Below are positions 17,109 to 25,299 of a stretch of DNA of 64,000 nt, piece by piece. The DNA is from Chryseobacterium sp. KACC 21268. Its GTDB lineage: Bacteria; Bacteroidota; Bacteroidia; Flavobacteriales; Weeksellaceae. The notes under the pieces were generated by a model. The model searched no databases. It had not been told where the DNA came from and saw only the letters and a program-made list of their open reading frames with translations. The position numbers were made by a program, and so were the translations under genes. The DNA lies in the NCBI GenBank assembly GCA_028736075.1, contig CP117875.1, positions 3,844,001 to 3,908,000 of the forward strand, written 5' to 3'. Within the stretch, counting starts at the first letter, position 1; each line of letters starts with the position of its first letter.

Positions 17109-18782
17109 ATGAAAAACCTTCTATTAGCTTTAATATCCGGAGTTTTGCTCGCCATTTCCTGGCCGACTTACGGGATTCCGTTTTTTATATTTTTCGCATT
17201 CGTTCCACTTTTGATGATGGAACACAACATTGCGAAATTCAGTGATATCAAACGGAAAAGTTTGGCGATATTTGGTTTGTCCTATCTTACGTTTGTCATT
17301 TGGAATGCGGTTACGACCGGTTGGCTCTACAATTCCAAACTTCCGGACGGGAGCAATTCTCTTCTGGCCGTTTTGTTTCCAGTTTTGACGAACGCCTTTT
17401 TTATGTCAATCATCTTCCACTTCTATCGACTTTACAAAAGAAGTCAGGGAACCTATTTCGGGTTGGTGTTTTTCGTGGTGATTTGGATGGCATTTGAGAA
17501 GTTGCACTTGGTTTGGGAATTCACCTGGCCTTGGCTGAATCTCGGAAATGTCTTCGCAGATTATCACCAATTCATCCAATGGTACGACACTTTGGGCGCA
17601 ACTGGCGGCAGTTTTTGGATTTTGATATGCAATGTCTTGGCATTTTACACTTTTAGAATTTGGGAAGCTGGACGCAAGAAAAAACCACTTATTAAAAATG
17701 TATCGATGGTGGCCGGTTTTATTATTTTACCAATGTTGATTTCTTTGGTCAAATATTATAATTACACACCGAAAACGGTCGGCACTTTGAATGTGACAAT
17801 GCTTCAACCTGCTTTGGACCCTTACAATGAAAAATATCAAAAAGACAGTTTGACCATTGAAAGCGACCTTTTAAAAATAGCTACCGAAAATTCAAAATTT
17901 GTGGACCCAAATCCACCAGAAGATGCGAAAATAGCACCGCAAGACATCGACCTTTACCTTGCTCCGGAAACTTCTTTGCCTGGACCAGGTTCTATCAGTG
18001 AGCGCGGATTTAACAATAGTTTGCTCATTAATAATATAAAAACATTTTTAACTCAACATCCGAAATCAGTTTTTGCAGGCGGAATTTCCAGCTATTACGT
18101 TTATAAGGATGATGAGGAAAAACCTGTCACGGCAAGTTATCTTGAAAGACAAGGAATCTGGGTGGATGAATATAATTCGGCGATACAAATCATCCCAAAT
18201 CAGCAACCAGAAGTTTATCACAAAGCGATGTTGGTTCCAGGCGTTGAGATTTTCCCTTATATCAATTTCTTCAAACCAATCTTGGGTGATGTGATGCTTG
18301 ATTTAGGCGGAACAACCCGTTCTCTTGGCATTTCCAAAGAAAGAAAAGTGTTTGCAAATCCTTTTAACAAATCCGTCATCGCACCCATCATTTGCTACGA
18401 AAGTGTCTATGGCGAATACGTGACTGATTATGTGAAAAAAGGAGCCAATCTCCTAACCATAGTTACCAACGATTCCTGGTGGGGTTATTCCCAAGGACAC
18501 AAACAATTATTGGATTACGCAAAATTAAGAGCAATAGAAACCCGACGAGAAATTGCCAGAGCAGCGAACAGTGGAACCAGCGCGCACATCAATTCCCGAG
18601 GCGATATTGTGGATGATTTACCTTATGGTGCAAAAGGCGCTTTGGTGGCAAAAGTGAATCTGATTGACCACGAAACTTTCTACACAAAAAGCGGTGATTT
18701 TCTTGCCAGATTATCGATGTTTGTGATTGGGGCTTTGCTGTTGTTTATTCCGGGAAGGAAGTATTTGACTAGGAAGAAATAG
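17109..18782 (+). CDS. lnt: apolipoprotein N-acyltransferase
   Basis: Inner-membrane enzyme that adds the third acyl chain to bacterial lipoproteins. The 557-residue protein has an N-terminal multi-helix region (MKNLLLALISGVLLAISWPTYG onward, about six helices to residue 200; WEFTWPWLNLGN is the typical family block) and a periplasmic nitrilase-like domain with the Glu-Lys-Cys triad: LAPETSLPGPG (Glu), the Lys of VYHKAMLVPGVE, and PIICYESVYGE (Cys). TNDSWWGYSQGHKQ and RAANSGTSAHIN are further conserved blocks. One C-terminal helix closes the protein. ATG 17109 is preferred to 17085, which would fall inside a -7-like box and adds only eight residues. The window contains several lipoprotein substrates. 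Confidence 0.93.
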   Translation: MKNLLLALISGVLLAISWPTYGIPFFIFFAFVPLLMMEHNIAKFSDIKRKSLAIFGLSYLTFVIWNAVTTGWLYNSKLPDGSNSLLAVLFPVLTNAFFMSIIFHFYRLYKRSQGTYFGLVFFVVIWMAFEKLHLVWEFTWPWLNLGNVFADYHQFIQWYDTLGATGGSFWILICNVLAFYTFRIWEAGRKKKPLIKNVSMVAGFIILPMLISLVKYYNYTPKTVGTLNVTMLQPALDPYNEKYQKDSLTIESDLLKIATENSKFVDPNPPEDAKIAPQDIDLYLAPETSLPGPGSISERGFNNSLLINNIKTFLTQHPKSVFAGGISSYYVYKDDEEKPVTASYLERQGIWVDEYNSAIQIIPNQQPEVYHKAMLVPGVEIFPYINFFKPILGDVMLDLGGTTRSLGISKERKVFANPFNKSVIAPIICYESVYGEYVTDYVKKGANLLTIVTNDSWWGYSQGHKQLLDYAKLRAIETRREIARAANSGTSAHINSRGDIVDDLPYGAKGALVAKVNLIDHETFYTKSGDFLARLSMFVIGALLLFIPGRKYLTRKK

Positions 18783-18794
18783 AAACATTTAAAG

Positions 18795-19124
18795 TTATTT
18801 CATTGCATAATAACAACTTTGGCTGTATAAACGGCTCAAGTTACTTTCCGATATCCAATTATATTTTAATAAGATAATATCTTTAAATATATTGAAATCT
18901 ACAAAACTGATTTCTTGATTAATAACTGAACCACTTTCGTAAACATAGTCATTTGCAAATTTGTTTACTTCTTTACAGATTGAATTAATTTTTTCTAAAT
19001 CGTCAGAAGAGATTTCCGGATACTTTTTATGAAGTCTTTCGTTAATTGGTTTCAACCACTTTTCACCGAATTCCATTGACATATCTAATGCAACATTGAG
19101 TATTTCTTTAGATAAGTCCATCAT
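18795..19124 (-). CDS. hypothetical protein, translationally coupled to the DinB-fold gene
   Basis: A 109-residue soluble protein that I do not recognise. It is helical and charged (MMDLSKEILNVALDMSMEFGEKWLKPINERLHKKYPEIS), with Cys at two positions and no signal or membrane segment. Its ATG overlaps the stop of the preceding gene by four bases (19121-19124), so it is probably co-translated with that DinB-fold protein. No role can be assigned. Confidence 0.65.
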   Translation of the reverse strand: MMDLSKEILNVALDMSMEFGEKWLKPINERLHKKYPEISSDDLEKINSICKEVNKFANDYVYESGSVINQEISFVDFNIFKDIILLKYNWISESNLSRLYSQSCYYAMK

Positions 19125-19624
19125 AAATTCGGCAAATATCTTTCCTTAATAATATTCAAATGATGAAGGTTATGACCAACGGTTAATTTTCCAATCGTTT
19201 CAACTTTTATCTCATTCCCATTCACAATTCCAATCAATTGTAAAGCTTCTGTGGGAAGTGTTTTGAAGAAAATAGACGATTGCTTTCTCGTCACTTTGAA
19301 TTCCTTAATCAGACTTTTCAAAGTTCGGGTTTCTGCGTATGAATTGTCTGCCCAGCTTTCTTCATCAAAACCGGAAACCAAAGACTGGTCTTTTCTGGAA
19401 AATCTCAAAGCGCGATAAGCAAAGACTTTTTCCGTATCAATCAGATGTTGTAAAAGCATTTTCGAACTCCATTTTCCTTCAGCATAGGCAAAGTTGCCTT
19501 GTTCTTCGGAAAGTTTTTCATAAATCTCCAAAGTTTGTTTCCCTGATATTTTCAATTCCTCAATCCAATTTTCTGATGGAACAAGGTCGAGATAACGCTG
19601 GATATATTTCTCGAAATCGGTCAT
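19121..19624 (-). CDS. DinB-fold protein (putative metal-dependent, bacillithiol-transferase-like)
   Basis: A 167-residue four-helix protein of the DinB superfamily, unrelated to DNA polymerase IV despite the name. Visible hallmarks are the helix GKWSSKMLLQHLIDTEKVFAYRALRFSR, with the first metal-ligand His, and the C-terminal TVGHNLHHLNIIKERYL, with the HxxxHxxxI pattern of the third ligand. The central segment (SYAETRTLKSLIKEFKVTRKQSSIFF) is typical. It is encoded after the GNAT gene and overlaps the next small gene by four bases. A second, distant DinB-fold gene is at 22377. Substrate unknown; detoxification is a family-level inference. Confidence 0.8.
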   Translation of the reverse strand: MTDFEKYIQRYLDLVPSENWIEELKISGKQTLEIYEKLSEEQGNFAYAEGKWSSKMLLQHLIDTEKVFAYRALRFSRKDQSLVSGFDEESWADNSYAETRTLKSLIKEFKVTRKQSSIFFKTLPTEALQLIGIVNGNEIKVETIGKLTVGHNLHHLNIIKERYLPNL

Positions 19625-19704
19625 TTTTTAATTTAAGATTTAAAATTCAAGATTTAAAATTTTTTGGCATCGAAATGAAAATCATTTATCAATTATCATT
19701 TATC

Positions 19705-20157
19705 TTATGATTCCACTTCCCACTCATAGAAATTGACCTCATCATATTTTTTGAAACCAGCACTTGGATATAACTGATTTCCTATCATATTTTCCTTTCC
19801 GGTTTCGAGGTACATTCCGCACGAATTGGATGTTCTGCAAAGCTCTTTCGCTTCTTCAATCAAAGCTTTGGAATAAGCTTTTCCCCTAAATTCAGGATTA
19901 ACATAAAGGTCATTCAACAACCAATAACGTTTCATTCTCGTAGAAGAAAACAATGGATAAAGCTGTACAAAACCGCCTAACTTTCCTTCTTCCTCCACCA
20001 CAAAAATCTCAGAATCTTCGCTTTCCAATCTTTCGGAAATGAACTGTTCTGCACCGGAAATATCAGAGGTTTTGTGATAGAACATTCTGTATTCGTCAAA
20101 CAACTGAGCCAATTGCGAAAGGTCGTCGATGGTTGCTTTTCTTGTATTATTCTTCAT
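19705..20157 (-). CDS. GNAT family N-acetyltransferase
   Basis: A 150-residue acetyl-CoA-dependent acyltransferase. MKNNTRKATIDDLSQLAQLFDEYRMFY is the usual N-terminal strand and helix; WLLNDLYVNPEFRGKAYSKALIEEAKEL holds the acetyl-CoA pyrophosphate-binding motif (here R-G-K-A instead of the usual RGxG), and GMYLETGKENMIGNQLYPSAGFKKYDEV is the C-terminal motif. The frame is open to 20241, but ATG 20157 begins at the family N-terminus and overlaps the barstar-like gene's stop by 11 bases, which suggests coupling. Substrate is not predictable. Confidence 0.82.
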   Translation of the reverse strand: MKNNTRKATIDDLSQLAQLFDEYRMFYHKTSDISGAEQFISERLESEDSEIFVVEEEGKLGGFVQLYPLFSSTRMKRYWLLNDLYVNPEFRGKAYSKALIEEAKELCRTSNSCGMYLETGKENMIGNQLYPSAGFKKYDEVNFYEWEVES

Positions 20158-20461
20158 CGCTTTCTTCTGAATTTTCATCGCCATCTTCGTACTGCTCAAG
20201 GTAATAGCTGAAAGTGAAATCTTCCACTTCCTCCTCCACATCTCCCAAGGTCGTCAAAAGGTCTTCGAAAGTTTCCAATTGGTCCACGCTCATATTCACA
20301 AATTCGATGTGGATTGGAAGTTCCAGACCGCCAGAAATCACATCCGAAAGCGCATCCAAATTGTCTCCGAAATGTTCCGGCAATTCTACTTTTGATTTCA
20401 ATTGTTCATAGAAATCTTCGTAGTCGCCGATGTTTGAAAAATCGATTAGTATTTCTTTCAT
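20147..20461 (-). CDS. barstar-like ribonuclease inhibitor
   Basis: A 104-residue protein matching the barstar fold: MKEILIDFSNIGDYEDFYEQ, then LPEHFGDNLDALSDVISGGLELP, which aligns with barstar's LPEYYGENLDALWD block. Asp36 and Asp40 sit where barstar Asp35 and Asp39 contact the ribonuclease active site. The C-terminus is an acidic tail (DGDENSEESDEE) beyond the usual about 90 residues. It lies 65 bases downstream of the barnase-like gene on the same strand, so the pair is a plausible cognate ribonuclease and cytoplasmic inhibitor. Confidence 0.88.
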   Translation of the reverse strand: MKEILIDFSNIGDYEDFYEQLKSKVELPEHFGDNLDALSDVISGGLELPIHIEFVNMSVDQLETFEDLLTTLGDVEEEVEDFTFSYYLEQYEDGDENSEESDEE

Positions 20462-20526
20462 TTTTAATTAAATTATTAATTGTTGGAAGTTTTCTTCGCA
20501 CTTCAAACTTCCATCTTCCAGCTATT

Positions 20527-21039
20527 TTATTTCTTCTCAAAACTTTTATAATGATTCTTTGTTAGCCAAACATCACCATCTTCGGTAAAGACAATTCGGT
20601 CTGCGCCGCGGTTTCCGCAGTTATAATTCACATCTGCTTCATAATATTGTTCGCCTTTTGGAAGTTGTTTTTCACGATTGCTGAATTTGTCGCCACCAAT
20701 TGCTTTTCCGGGCAAAACATCACAAAGATTTCCTTTTGATGCACTCCAACCTTTACTTTTCGCTTCGGATTTTGTAAGATAGTAATCAGGAAGTTCGTGA
20801 TTGGCTTTAACGTAGGAAATGACCTTATTATCATTCGTCAATTCTTCGATGGAATTTTCTGAATTTGATTCTCTGTGAGTTTGGTTTTCAGATTTGGCAA
20901 CTTCTGACTTCCGATTTCCAGCTTCCGCCAGATATTTATTTCGCTTCTCGATTTTGTAATTTGTGATGAGAAACATTACCGAGATTCCGGCAAAAGCACC
21001 GACGAGAAAGAATAAAAGGGTTTTTAATTTCGGATTCAT
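20527..21039 (-). CDS. barnase-like ribonuclease with N-terminal membrane anchor
   Basis: A 170-residue microbial guanyl-specific ribonuclease. Residues 1-27 (MNPKLKTLLFFLVGAFAGIS...) are a signal or membrane anchor, 28-70 a polar linker, and 72-170 the barnase domain: KGNLCDVLPGKAIGGDKFSNRE, YYEADVNYNCGNRGADRIVFT and NHYKSF align with barnase. The catalytic Glu134, Arg144/Arg148 and His163 equivalents are all present, so activity is expected. The barstar-like gene follows 65 bases downstream, giving a toxin-before-inhibitor order. The linker-coding DNA (20900-20929) resembles the GACTTCC/GATTTCC spacer words seen between genes here. Extracytoplasmic RNase is the likely state; release from the membrane is unknown. 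Confidence 0.9.
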   Translation of the reverse strand: MNPKLKTLLFFLVGAFAGISVMFLITNYKIEKRNKYLAEAGNRKSEVAKSENQTHRESNSENSIEELTNDNKVISYVKANHELPDYYLTKSEAKSKGWSASKGNLCDVLPGKAIGGDKFSNREKQLPKGEQYYEADVNYNCGNRGADRIVFTEDGDVWLTKNHYKSFEKK

Positions 21040-21133
21040 TGCGAAAAAATTCTAGGCTAAAATAATGAAAACCTCGATTCTTAAAGCATAAAAAACAAAT
21101 TTTAAAAATAATTTATCCTTATCCTAATTTTTC

Positions 21134-21141
21134 TATATTTG
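21134..21141 (+). promoter_or_regulatory. Bacteroidetes-type -7 box for acyl-CoA dehydrogenase
   Basis: TATATTTG matches TAnnTTTG and lies 17 bases before ATG 21159. Confidence 0.6.
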
Positions 21142-21158
21142 GCGACAAAGATAAAAGT

Positions 21159-22298
21159 ATGGATACTGCCACTATGGACAACCTAAAAATGATAGCTGAA
21201 ACGGCAAAAGATTTTGCTGAAAAAAATATTCGCCCCAACATTATGGATTGGGACGAGAGCCAAACTTTCCCTGTAGAATTGTTTCACCAGTTGGGTGAAT
21301 TGGGATTTATGGGAATCGTAATCCCTGAAGAATACGGCGGCTCTGGTCTTGGTTATCAGGAATATGTGACGATTTTGGATGAAATCTCACAAGTTGACCC
21401 ATCGATTGGATTATCCGTTGCGGCGCACAATTCACTTTGTACCAACCACATCTACGAATTCGGAAATGAGGAACAAAGAAGAAAGTGGTTGCCAGATTTG
21501 GCTTCCGGAAAAGTCATCGGTGCTTGGGGATTGACGGAACACAACACTGGTTCAGATTCTGGCGGAATGTCCACAACAGCTGTGAAAGATGGCGACGAAT
21601 GGGTTATCAATGGTGCAAAAAACTTCATCACGCACGCTATTTCCGGCGATATTGCAGTGGTAATGACAAGAACTGGAGAAAAAGGAGCAAAGAATAATTC
21701 CACAGCTTTTGTTTTGGAAAAAGGAATGGCAGGTTTCACATCCGGTAAAAAAGAAAATAAATTGGGAATGCGCGCCTCGGAAACAGCAGAATTGATTTTC
21801 GACAATGTTCGCGTTCCGGATTCTCACCGATTGGGCGAAGTTGGAAGCGGTTTCAAACAAGCAATGAAAATCCTGGACGGCGGTCGTATTTCTATCGCAG
21901 CCTTGAGTTTGGGAATTGCGAGAGGCGCTTACAAAGCGGCACTTAAATATGCTCAGGAAAGACACCAGTTCGGAAAATCGATTTCAAGTTTTCAGGCGGT
22001 AAATTTTATGTTGGCTGATATGGCGACAGAAATTGACGCTTCAGAATTGCTAATCAGAAGAGCTTCTGACCTTAAAAATGCAAAAGCAAAAATGACACGA
22101 GAAGGAGCAATGGCAAAATTATACGCTTCTGAAGCTTGTGTTAGAATTTCCAATAATGCGGTTCAAATCTTTGGAGGTTACGGTTACACAAAAGATTTCC
22201 CAGTTGAAAAATTCTACAGAGATTCTAAACTTTGTACAATCGGCGAAGGAACTTCTGAAATCCAGAGATTGGTGATTGGAAGAGACATTACGTCTTAA
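21159..22298 (+). CDS. acyl-CoA dehydrogenase
   Basis: FAD enzyme for alpha,beta-dehydrogenation of acyl-CoA in fatty-acid or branched-chain catabolism. Its 379 residues are the usual length. GFMGIVIPEEYGGSGLGYQEY, GAWGLTEHNTGSDSGGM, VINGAKNFITHA and KLGMRASETAELIFDNVRVP are the N-terminal and middle domains; the C-terminal helical domain has YAQERHQFGKSISSFQAVNFMLADMA and QIFGGYGYTKDFPVEKFYRDSKLCTIGEGTSEIQRLVIGRDI, with the catalytic Glu in GEGTSE. It stands alone with its own -7 box and terminator. Chain-length specificity (short-chain or butyryl-like is common for this type) cannot be fixed here. Confidence 0.93.
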   Translation: MDTATMDNLKMIAETAKDFAEKNIRPNIMDWDESQTFPVELFHQLGELGFMGIVIPEEYGGSGLGYQEYVTILDEISQVDPSIGLSVAAHNSLCTNHIYEFGNEEQRRKWLPDLASGKVIGAWGLTEHNTGSDSGGMSTTAVKDGDEWVINGAKNFITHAISGDIAVVMTRTGEKGAKNNSTAFVLEKGMAGFTSGKKENKLGMRASETAELIFDNVRVPDSHRLGEVGSGFKQAMKILDGGRISIAALSLGIARGAYKAALKYAQERHQFGKSISSFQAVNFMLADMATEIDASELLIRRASDLKNAKAKMTREGAMAKLYASEACVRISNNAVQIFGGYGYTKDFPVEKFYRDSKLCTIGEGTSEIQRLVIGRDITS

Positions 22299-22326
22299 GA
22301 ATCAAAATTTTACATTTTAAAATATC

Positions 22327-22364
22327 AAACCCTTTCAAATTTTTTTAACTTTGAAAGGGTTTTT
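22327..22364 (+). terminator. rho-independent terminator of the acyl-CoA dehydrogenase gene
   Basis: ACCCTTTCAAA / TTTGAAAGGGT stem with a 10-base T-rich loop and a following T-run, 29 bases after the stop. Confidence 0.85.
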
Positions 22365-22376
22365 AAATTTAATACT

Positions 22377-22874
22377 ATGATTAAAGAATTGTTAATCTCA
22401 GAGTTTCTGCAGGAAGCCGGAAACACACGCAAAGTCTTGGAAGCGATTCCAGATTCTGCGCTTGGCTGGAAATCTTCAGAAAAAACTTGGTCCACTGCAG
22501 AGCTGGCTTCGCACGTTGCAACGATTTATGCTTGGTATCCCGAAGTCCTTTTGTCTGATGCGTTTGAGTTGTCAGATTTCAAATACGAAAGAGAAAATCA
22601 CTCGGCTTCGGAAAATATTCTGAAAAAATTTGAAGAGAATTTTTCTCTGGCCAAAGAAGCTTTCGAAAAGCTCGACGAAAATAACCTGAACACACCCTGG
22701 ACAATGACGATGAAGGAAAAAGTCCTGATTCCACCAACGCCAAAGTACAACATTATCAGAACAACGCTCTTCAATCATCTATATCACCATCGTGGCGAAT
22801 TGATTGTTTATCTCCGGGCAACAGGCAACAAAGTTCCAGGTTTTTACGGTCCGACTGCGGATGATAAGTTTTAA
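22377..22874 (+). CDS. DinB-fold protein
   Basis: A 165-residue DinB-superfamily helical protein. TWSTAELASHVATIYAWYP carries the first His, and TTLFNHLYHHRGELIVYLRATGNKVPGFYGPTADD carries the HxxxHR motif that completes the metal site; the YGPTADD tail is common in this family. It is followed after 12 bases by a DUF1801-like gene. It is unrelated in close sequence to the DinB-fold protein at 19121, so this is not a recent duplication. Substrate unknown. Confidence 0.85.
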   Translation: MIKELLISEFLQEAGNTRKVLEAIPDSALGWKSSEKTWSTAELASHVATIYAWYPEVLLSDAFELSDFKYERENHSASENILKKFEENFSLAKEAFEKLDENNLNTPWTMTMKEKVLIPPTPKYNIIRTTLFNHLYHHRGELIVYLRATGNKVPGFYGPTADDKF

Positions 22875-22886
22875 ATATAATAATTA

Positions 22887-23279
22887 ATGAATCCCGACAT
22901 CACTTCCTACAATCAGAAATTAGAATCTGAAGACGAGAAAATCGCAACTCTTCTTTCCGAAGAAATTGCCAAACATCTTCCCGAAGCCGAGAACAAAATC
23001 TGGCACGCGCATCCAGTTTGGTTTCTAGCTGGAAATCCAATTGTCGGTTACAGCAAACAGAAACGAGGAATTCGATTGATGTTCTGGAGCGGAAAATCTT
23101 TCGCTGAAGAAAAACTGAATGTGGAAGGCGAAAAATTCCAAGACGCGTCTATTTTTTATAATGATGTGAATGAAATTGATAAAGACGATTTGAAACGTTG
23201 GCTGGAAAAATCCAGAGAAATCCAATGGGATTATAAAAATATTGTGAAGCGGAAAGGTGTTTTGGAACGGTTGAAGTAA
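22887..23279 (+). CDS. DUF1801-like protein
   Basis: A 130-residue small soluble protein resembling the DUF1801/YdhG group: IAKHLPEAENKIWHAHPVWFLAGNPIVGYSKQKRGIRLMFWSGKSFAE, with the typical aromatic strand pattern, and a C-terminal helix DDLKRWLEKSREIQWDYKNIVKRKG. It starts 12 bases after the DinB-fold gene and is probably cotranscribed. Proteins of this group often sit beside DinB-fold or glyoxalase-like genes, but no activity is known to me. Confidence 0.75.
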   Translation: MNPDITSYNQKLESEDEKIATLLSEEIAKHLPEAENKIWHAHPVWFLAGNPIVGYSKQKRGIRLMFWSGKSFAEEKLNVEGEKFQDASIFYNDVNEIDKDDLKRWLEKSREIQWDYKNIVKRKGVLERLK

Positions 23280-23325
23280 TATTTAAAAACATAAAAGAAA
23301 TACTTTTAAAACTAATATTAAGTTT

Positions 23326-23386
23326 GTCATTCCGTAGGAATCTAACCATACTTTTATCAATTATAGTGGAAATTCCTATGGAATGA
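23326..23386. repeat. CATTCC inverted-repeat element, copy 2
   Basis: GTCATTCCGTAGGAAT and ATTCCTATGGAATGA are inverted arms separated by about 30 bases. Same design as 2430-2529. A TTTTGACTTCGTCGAATC sequence follows at 23418-23435, resembling the tail of repeat R. Confidence 0.75.
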
Positions 23387-23491
23387 AAAAATTCTGTTAT
23401 CACATAAAATTCTTTCGTGACTTTTGACTTCGTCGAATCTTCGATTTGTGGTTAATAAAAAATAAATGCTGTCTTTAAGGATGGCATTTTT

Positions 23492-23499
23492 TATATTTG
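23492..23499 (+). promoter_or_regulatory. Bacteroidetes-type -7 box for the MazG-like gene
   Basis: TATATTTG, 19 bases before ATG 23519. A short hairpin with T-run (about 23464-23490) precedes it and may terminate the upstream unit. Confidence 0.55.
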
Positions 23500-23518
23500 T
23501 TTAAATTTTAGAAAATAT

Positions 23519-23986
23519 ATGGAAAAGATAGACAGCCTGAACCAAGTTGCTGAATTTCACAAAACCTTCAACGCCCCAATTCTTGACACACCTCAGATTC
23601 CTTCAAAAGAACGTGCTGAGCTGAGAGTGAGCCTTTTACAGGAAGAATTGGACGAGCTGAAAAAAGCGATTGAAGACAACGATTTGGTGGAAGTTGCTGA
23701 TGCACTTTGCGACCTTCAATACGTTTTGAGCGGCGCTGTTTTGGAATTTGGACTGGGCGATAAATTCGTGGAATTGTTCAATGAAGTTCAGCGTTCCAAT
23801 ATGTCCAAAGCTTGTGATAACGAAATTCAGGCGCAGGAAACAGTAGAATTCTACAAAGCCAAAGGAACAGATGCTTACTACGAAAAATCTGGCGATAAAT
23901 ACAATGTTCACCGCGTTGCAGACAACAAGGTTTTGAAGAACAAGTATTACTCCGCTGCTGATTTATCAGATATAATCAATAAATAA
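23519..23986 (+). CDS. MazG-superfamily nucleoside triphosphate pyrophosphohydrolase
   Basis: A 155-residue all-alpha NTP pyrophosphatase of the MazG/HisE superfamily. LLQEELDELKKAIEDNDLVEVADALCDLQYVLSGAVLEFGL contains the EExxE-x-ExxD metal signature, with the paired acidic residues on two helices. The C-terminal part (DAYYEKSGDKYNVHRVADNKVLKNKYYSAADLSDIINK) is beta-rich and typical of the non-His-operon variant. It probably sanitises non-canonical nucleotides; a role in histidine synthesis is unlikely because no his genes are near. It stands alone between repeats. Confidence 0.85.
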   Translation: MEKIDSLNQVAEFHKTFNAPILDTPQIPSKERAELRVSLLQEELDELKKAIEDNDLVEVADALCDLQYVLSGAVLEFGLGDKFVELFNEVQRSNMSKACDNEIQAQETVEFYKAKGTDAYYEKSGDKYNVHRVADNKVLKNKYYSAADLSDIINK

Positions 23987-23989
23987 TAT

Positions 23990-24070
23990 TTACCACAACG
24001 GACACTAAGATTTTCACAATGACCACAATTTGTGAACTTCGTGAAAACCTTTGTTAACCTTGTGGTTAAA
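23990..24070. repeat. ACCACAA / TTGTGGT inverted-repeat element
   Basis: Arms TACCACAAcGG at the left and CCTTGTGGTTA at the right enclose a short spacer with an internal GACCACAAtttgtg. It resembles the element at 40080-40217 and lies just upstream of a lipoprotein gene. Confidence 0.6.
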
Positions 24071-24081
24071 AATAAAACATA

Positions 24082-24627
24082 ATGAAAAAAATTTCAATAT
24101 TACTTGGGTTGCTAGCTTTGATGTTCGTCAGTTCTTGCGCAGAACGCGTCATCGTCAATCGTGAAGTAGAATCCAAGAACGATGGCAAAATGCTTTTGGG
24201 AACGCAGTCGCTTGACCAATTCCGAAAAGAACCTTACAAAACCTGGTTTGACGAGGAATACAACCGCTACCAAATCGACCAGACAAGTTTGGCAGAATTG
24301 AAGAAAGAAAAACTGAACAGTTATTCTTTGGTAGTTTTCGTCGGAAGTTGGTGCGAGGACAGCCACAGAGAATTTCCGAGATTGATAAAAATCCTGGAAA
24401 CTTTGAAATACAATACGGACAAAATGCAAATCATCGCCGTGAACCGCAAAAAGGAATCTCCAGCTGGCGAAGAAGGTCTTTACAACATCACGAGAGTGCC
24501 GACAATCATCGTCAAAAAATACGGAAAAGAAATCGGAAGAATCACAGAAATGCCCGAAACTGGATTTTTGGAGAAAGATTTGCTTAATATTTTGAAAAAA
24601 GATAATAATTCAGGCTTATTTAAGTAG
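24082..24627 (+). CDS. thioredoxin-fold lipoprotein
   Basis: A 181-residue lipoprotein. The signal MKKISILLGLLALMFVSSC has a lipobox ending at Cys19. The body is thioredoxin-like: SYSLVVFVGSWCEDSHREFPRLIKILETL, then RVPTIIVKKYGKEIGRITEMPETGF with the cis-Pro. The active-site position reads WCEDS, so the second Cys of CxxC is missing, and a disulfide-exchange role by the usual mechanism is unlikely; a monothiol or chaperone-like role is possible. It precedes a DUF4230 gene by 49 bases. Confidence 0.8.
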   Translation: MKKISILLGLLALMFVSSCAERVIVNREVESKNDGKMLLGTQSLDQFRKEPYKTWFDEEYNRYQIDQTSLAELKKEKLNSYSLVVFVGSWCEDSHREFPRLIKILETLKYNTDKMQIIAVNRKKESPAGEEGLYNITRVPTIIVKKYGKEIGRITEMPETGFLEKDLLNILKKDNNSGLFK

Positions 24628-24676
24628 AAGAAATTGATTTCAAAACTTAATTGGCTGACAAATCGCAATCATTCAA

Positions 24677-25288
24677 ATGACAAAGTACACAGGCATCCTT
24701 TCTTTTATTTTCGGAATCATTCTTACGGTTTTTTTATTTCTATCGTGGAGAAGCTGCAACAAGAAAGAAGATGCGGCGCTCATCAATCAAGATTATTACC
24801 TCATCACGAATCAAATCCAGAAGATGAACAAAATGGTGGTTTTGGAACAGGATTTTTCCAGCTTCCAAACGCACAAAAGTTCGGCGGCAAATATCGCAGG
24901 ATTTGATATTCTACCAAGAGAAATGGTGCTTTACACGACTGCAAAGGCACAGGTTTCCTACGATTTGAAACAAATGAAAATCGATGTGGACACGGTGAAT
25001 AAAAAATTGATTCTGCAAGAAATTCCCCAGCCCGAAATCAAGATTTTCCCGGATGTGAAAATTCATTTTATGGATGATTACGCGATTAACAGATTCACGC
25101 AGAAAGACATCAACGGTGTGATGGAATCTGCCAAGAAAAATATGGCAAAAAGCGTGAACCAGAACAGCCTGAAAGAGCAAAGCAAAAAACAATTGAAAGA
25201 TAATCTGAACGATATATTCGTTTTGGCAAAGGCATTGCATTATTCCATCGAGGATAAGACCAATACTTTTCCCGCCACCGAATTATAA
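24677..25288 (+). CDS. DUF4230 domain protein, membrane-anchored
   Basis: A 203-residue protein with one N-terminal membrane segment (GILSFIFGIILTVFLFLSW, 4-22) and an extracytoplasmic DUF4230-type region: KMNKMVVLEQDFSSFQTHKSSA, TTAKAQVSYDLKQMKIDVDTVNKKLILQEIPQPEIKIFPDVKIHFMDD, followed by helical QKDINGVMESAKKNMAKSVNQ. This is the family's characteristic strand order. No function is known. It begins 49 bases after the thioredoxin-fold lipoprotein and is followed 11 bases later by a small charged open frame. Confidence 0.8.
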   Translation: MTKYTGILSFIFGIILTVFLFLSWRSCNKKEDAALINQDYYLITNQIQKMNKMVVLEQDFSSFQTHKSSAANIAGFDILPREMVLYTTAKAQVSYDLKQMKIDVDTVNKKLILQEIPQPEIKIFPDVKIHFMDDYAINRFTQKDINGVMESAKKNMAKSVNQNSLKEQSKKQLKDNLNDIFVLAKALHYSIEDKTNTFPATEL

Positions 25289-25299
25289 AATCAATCGTT

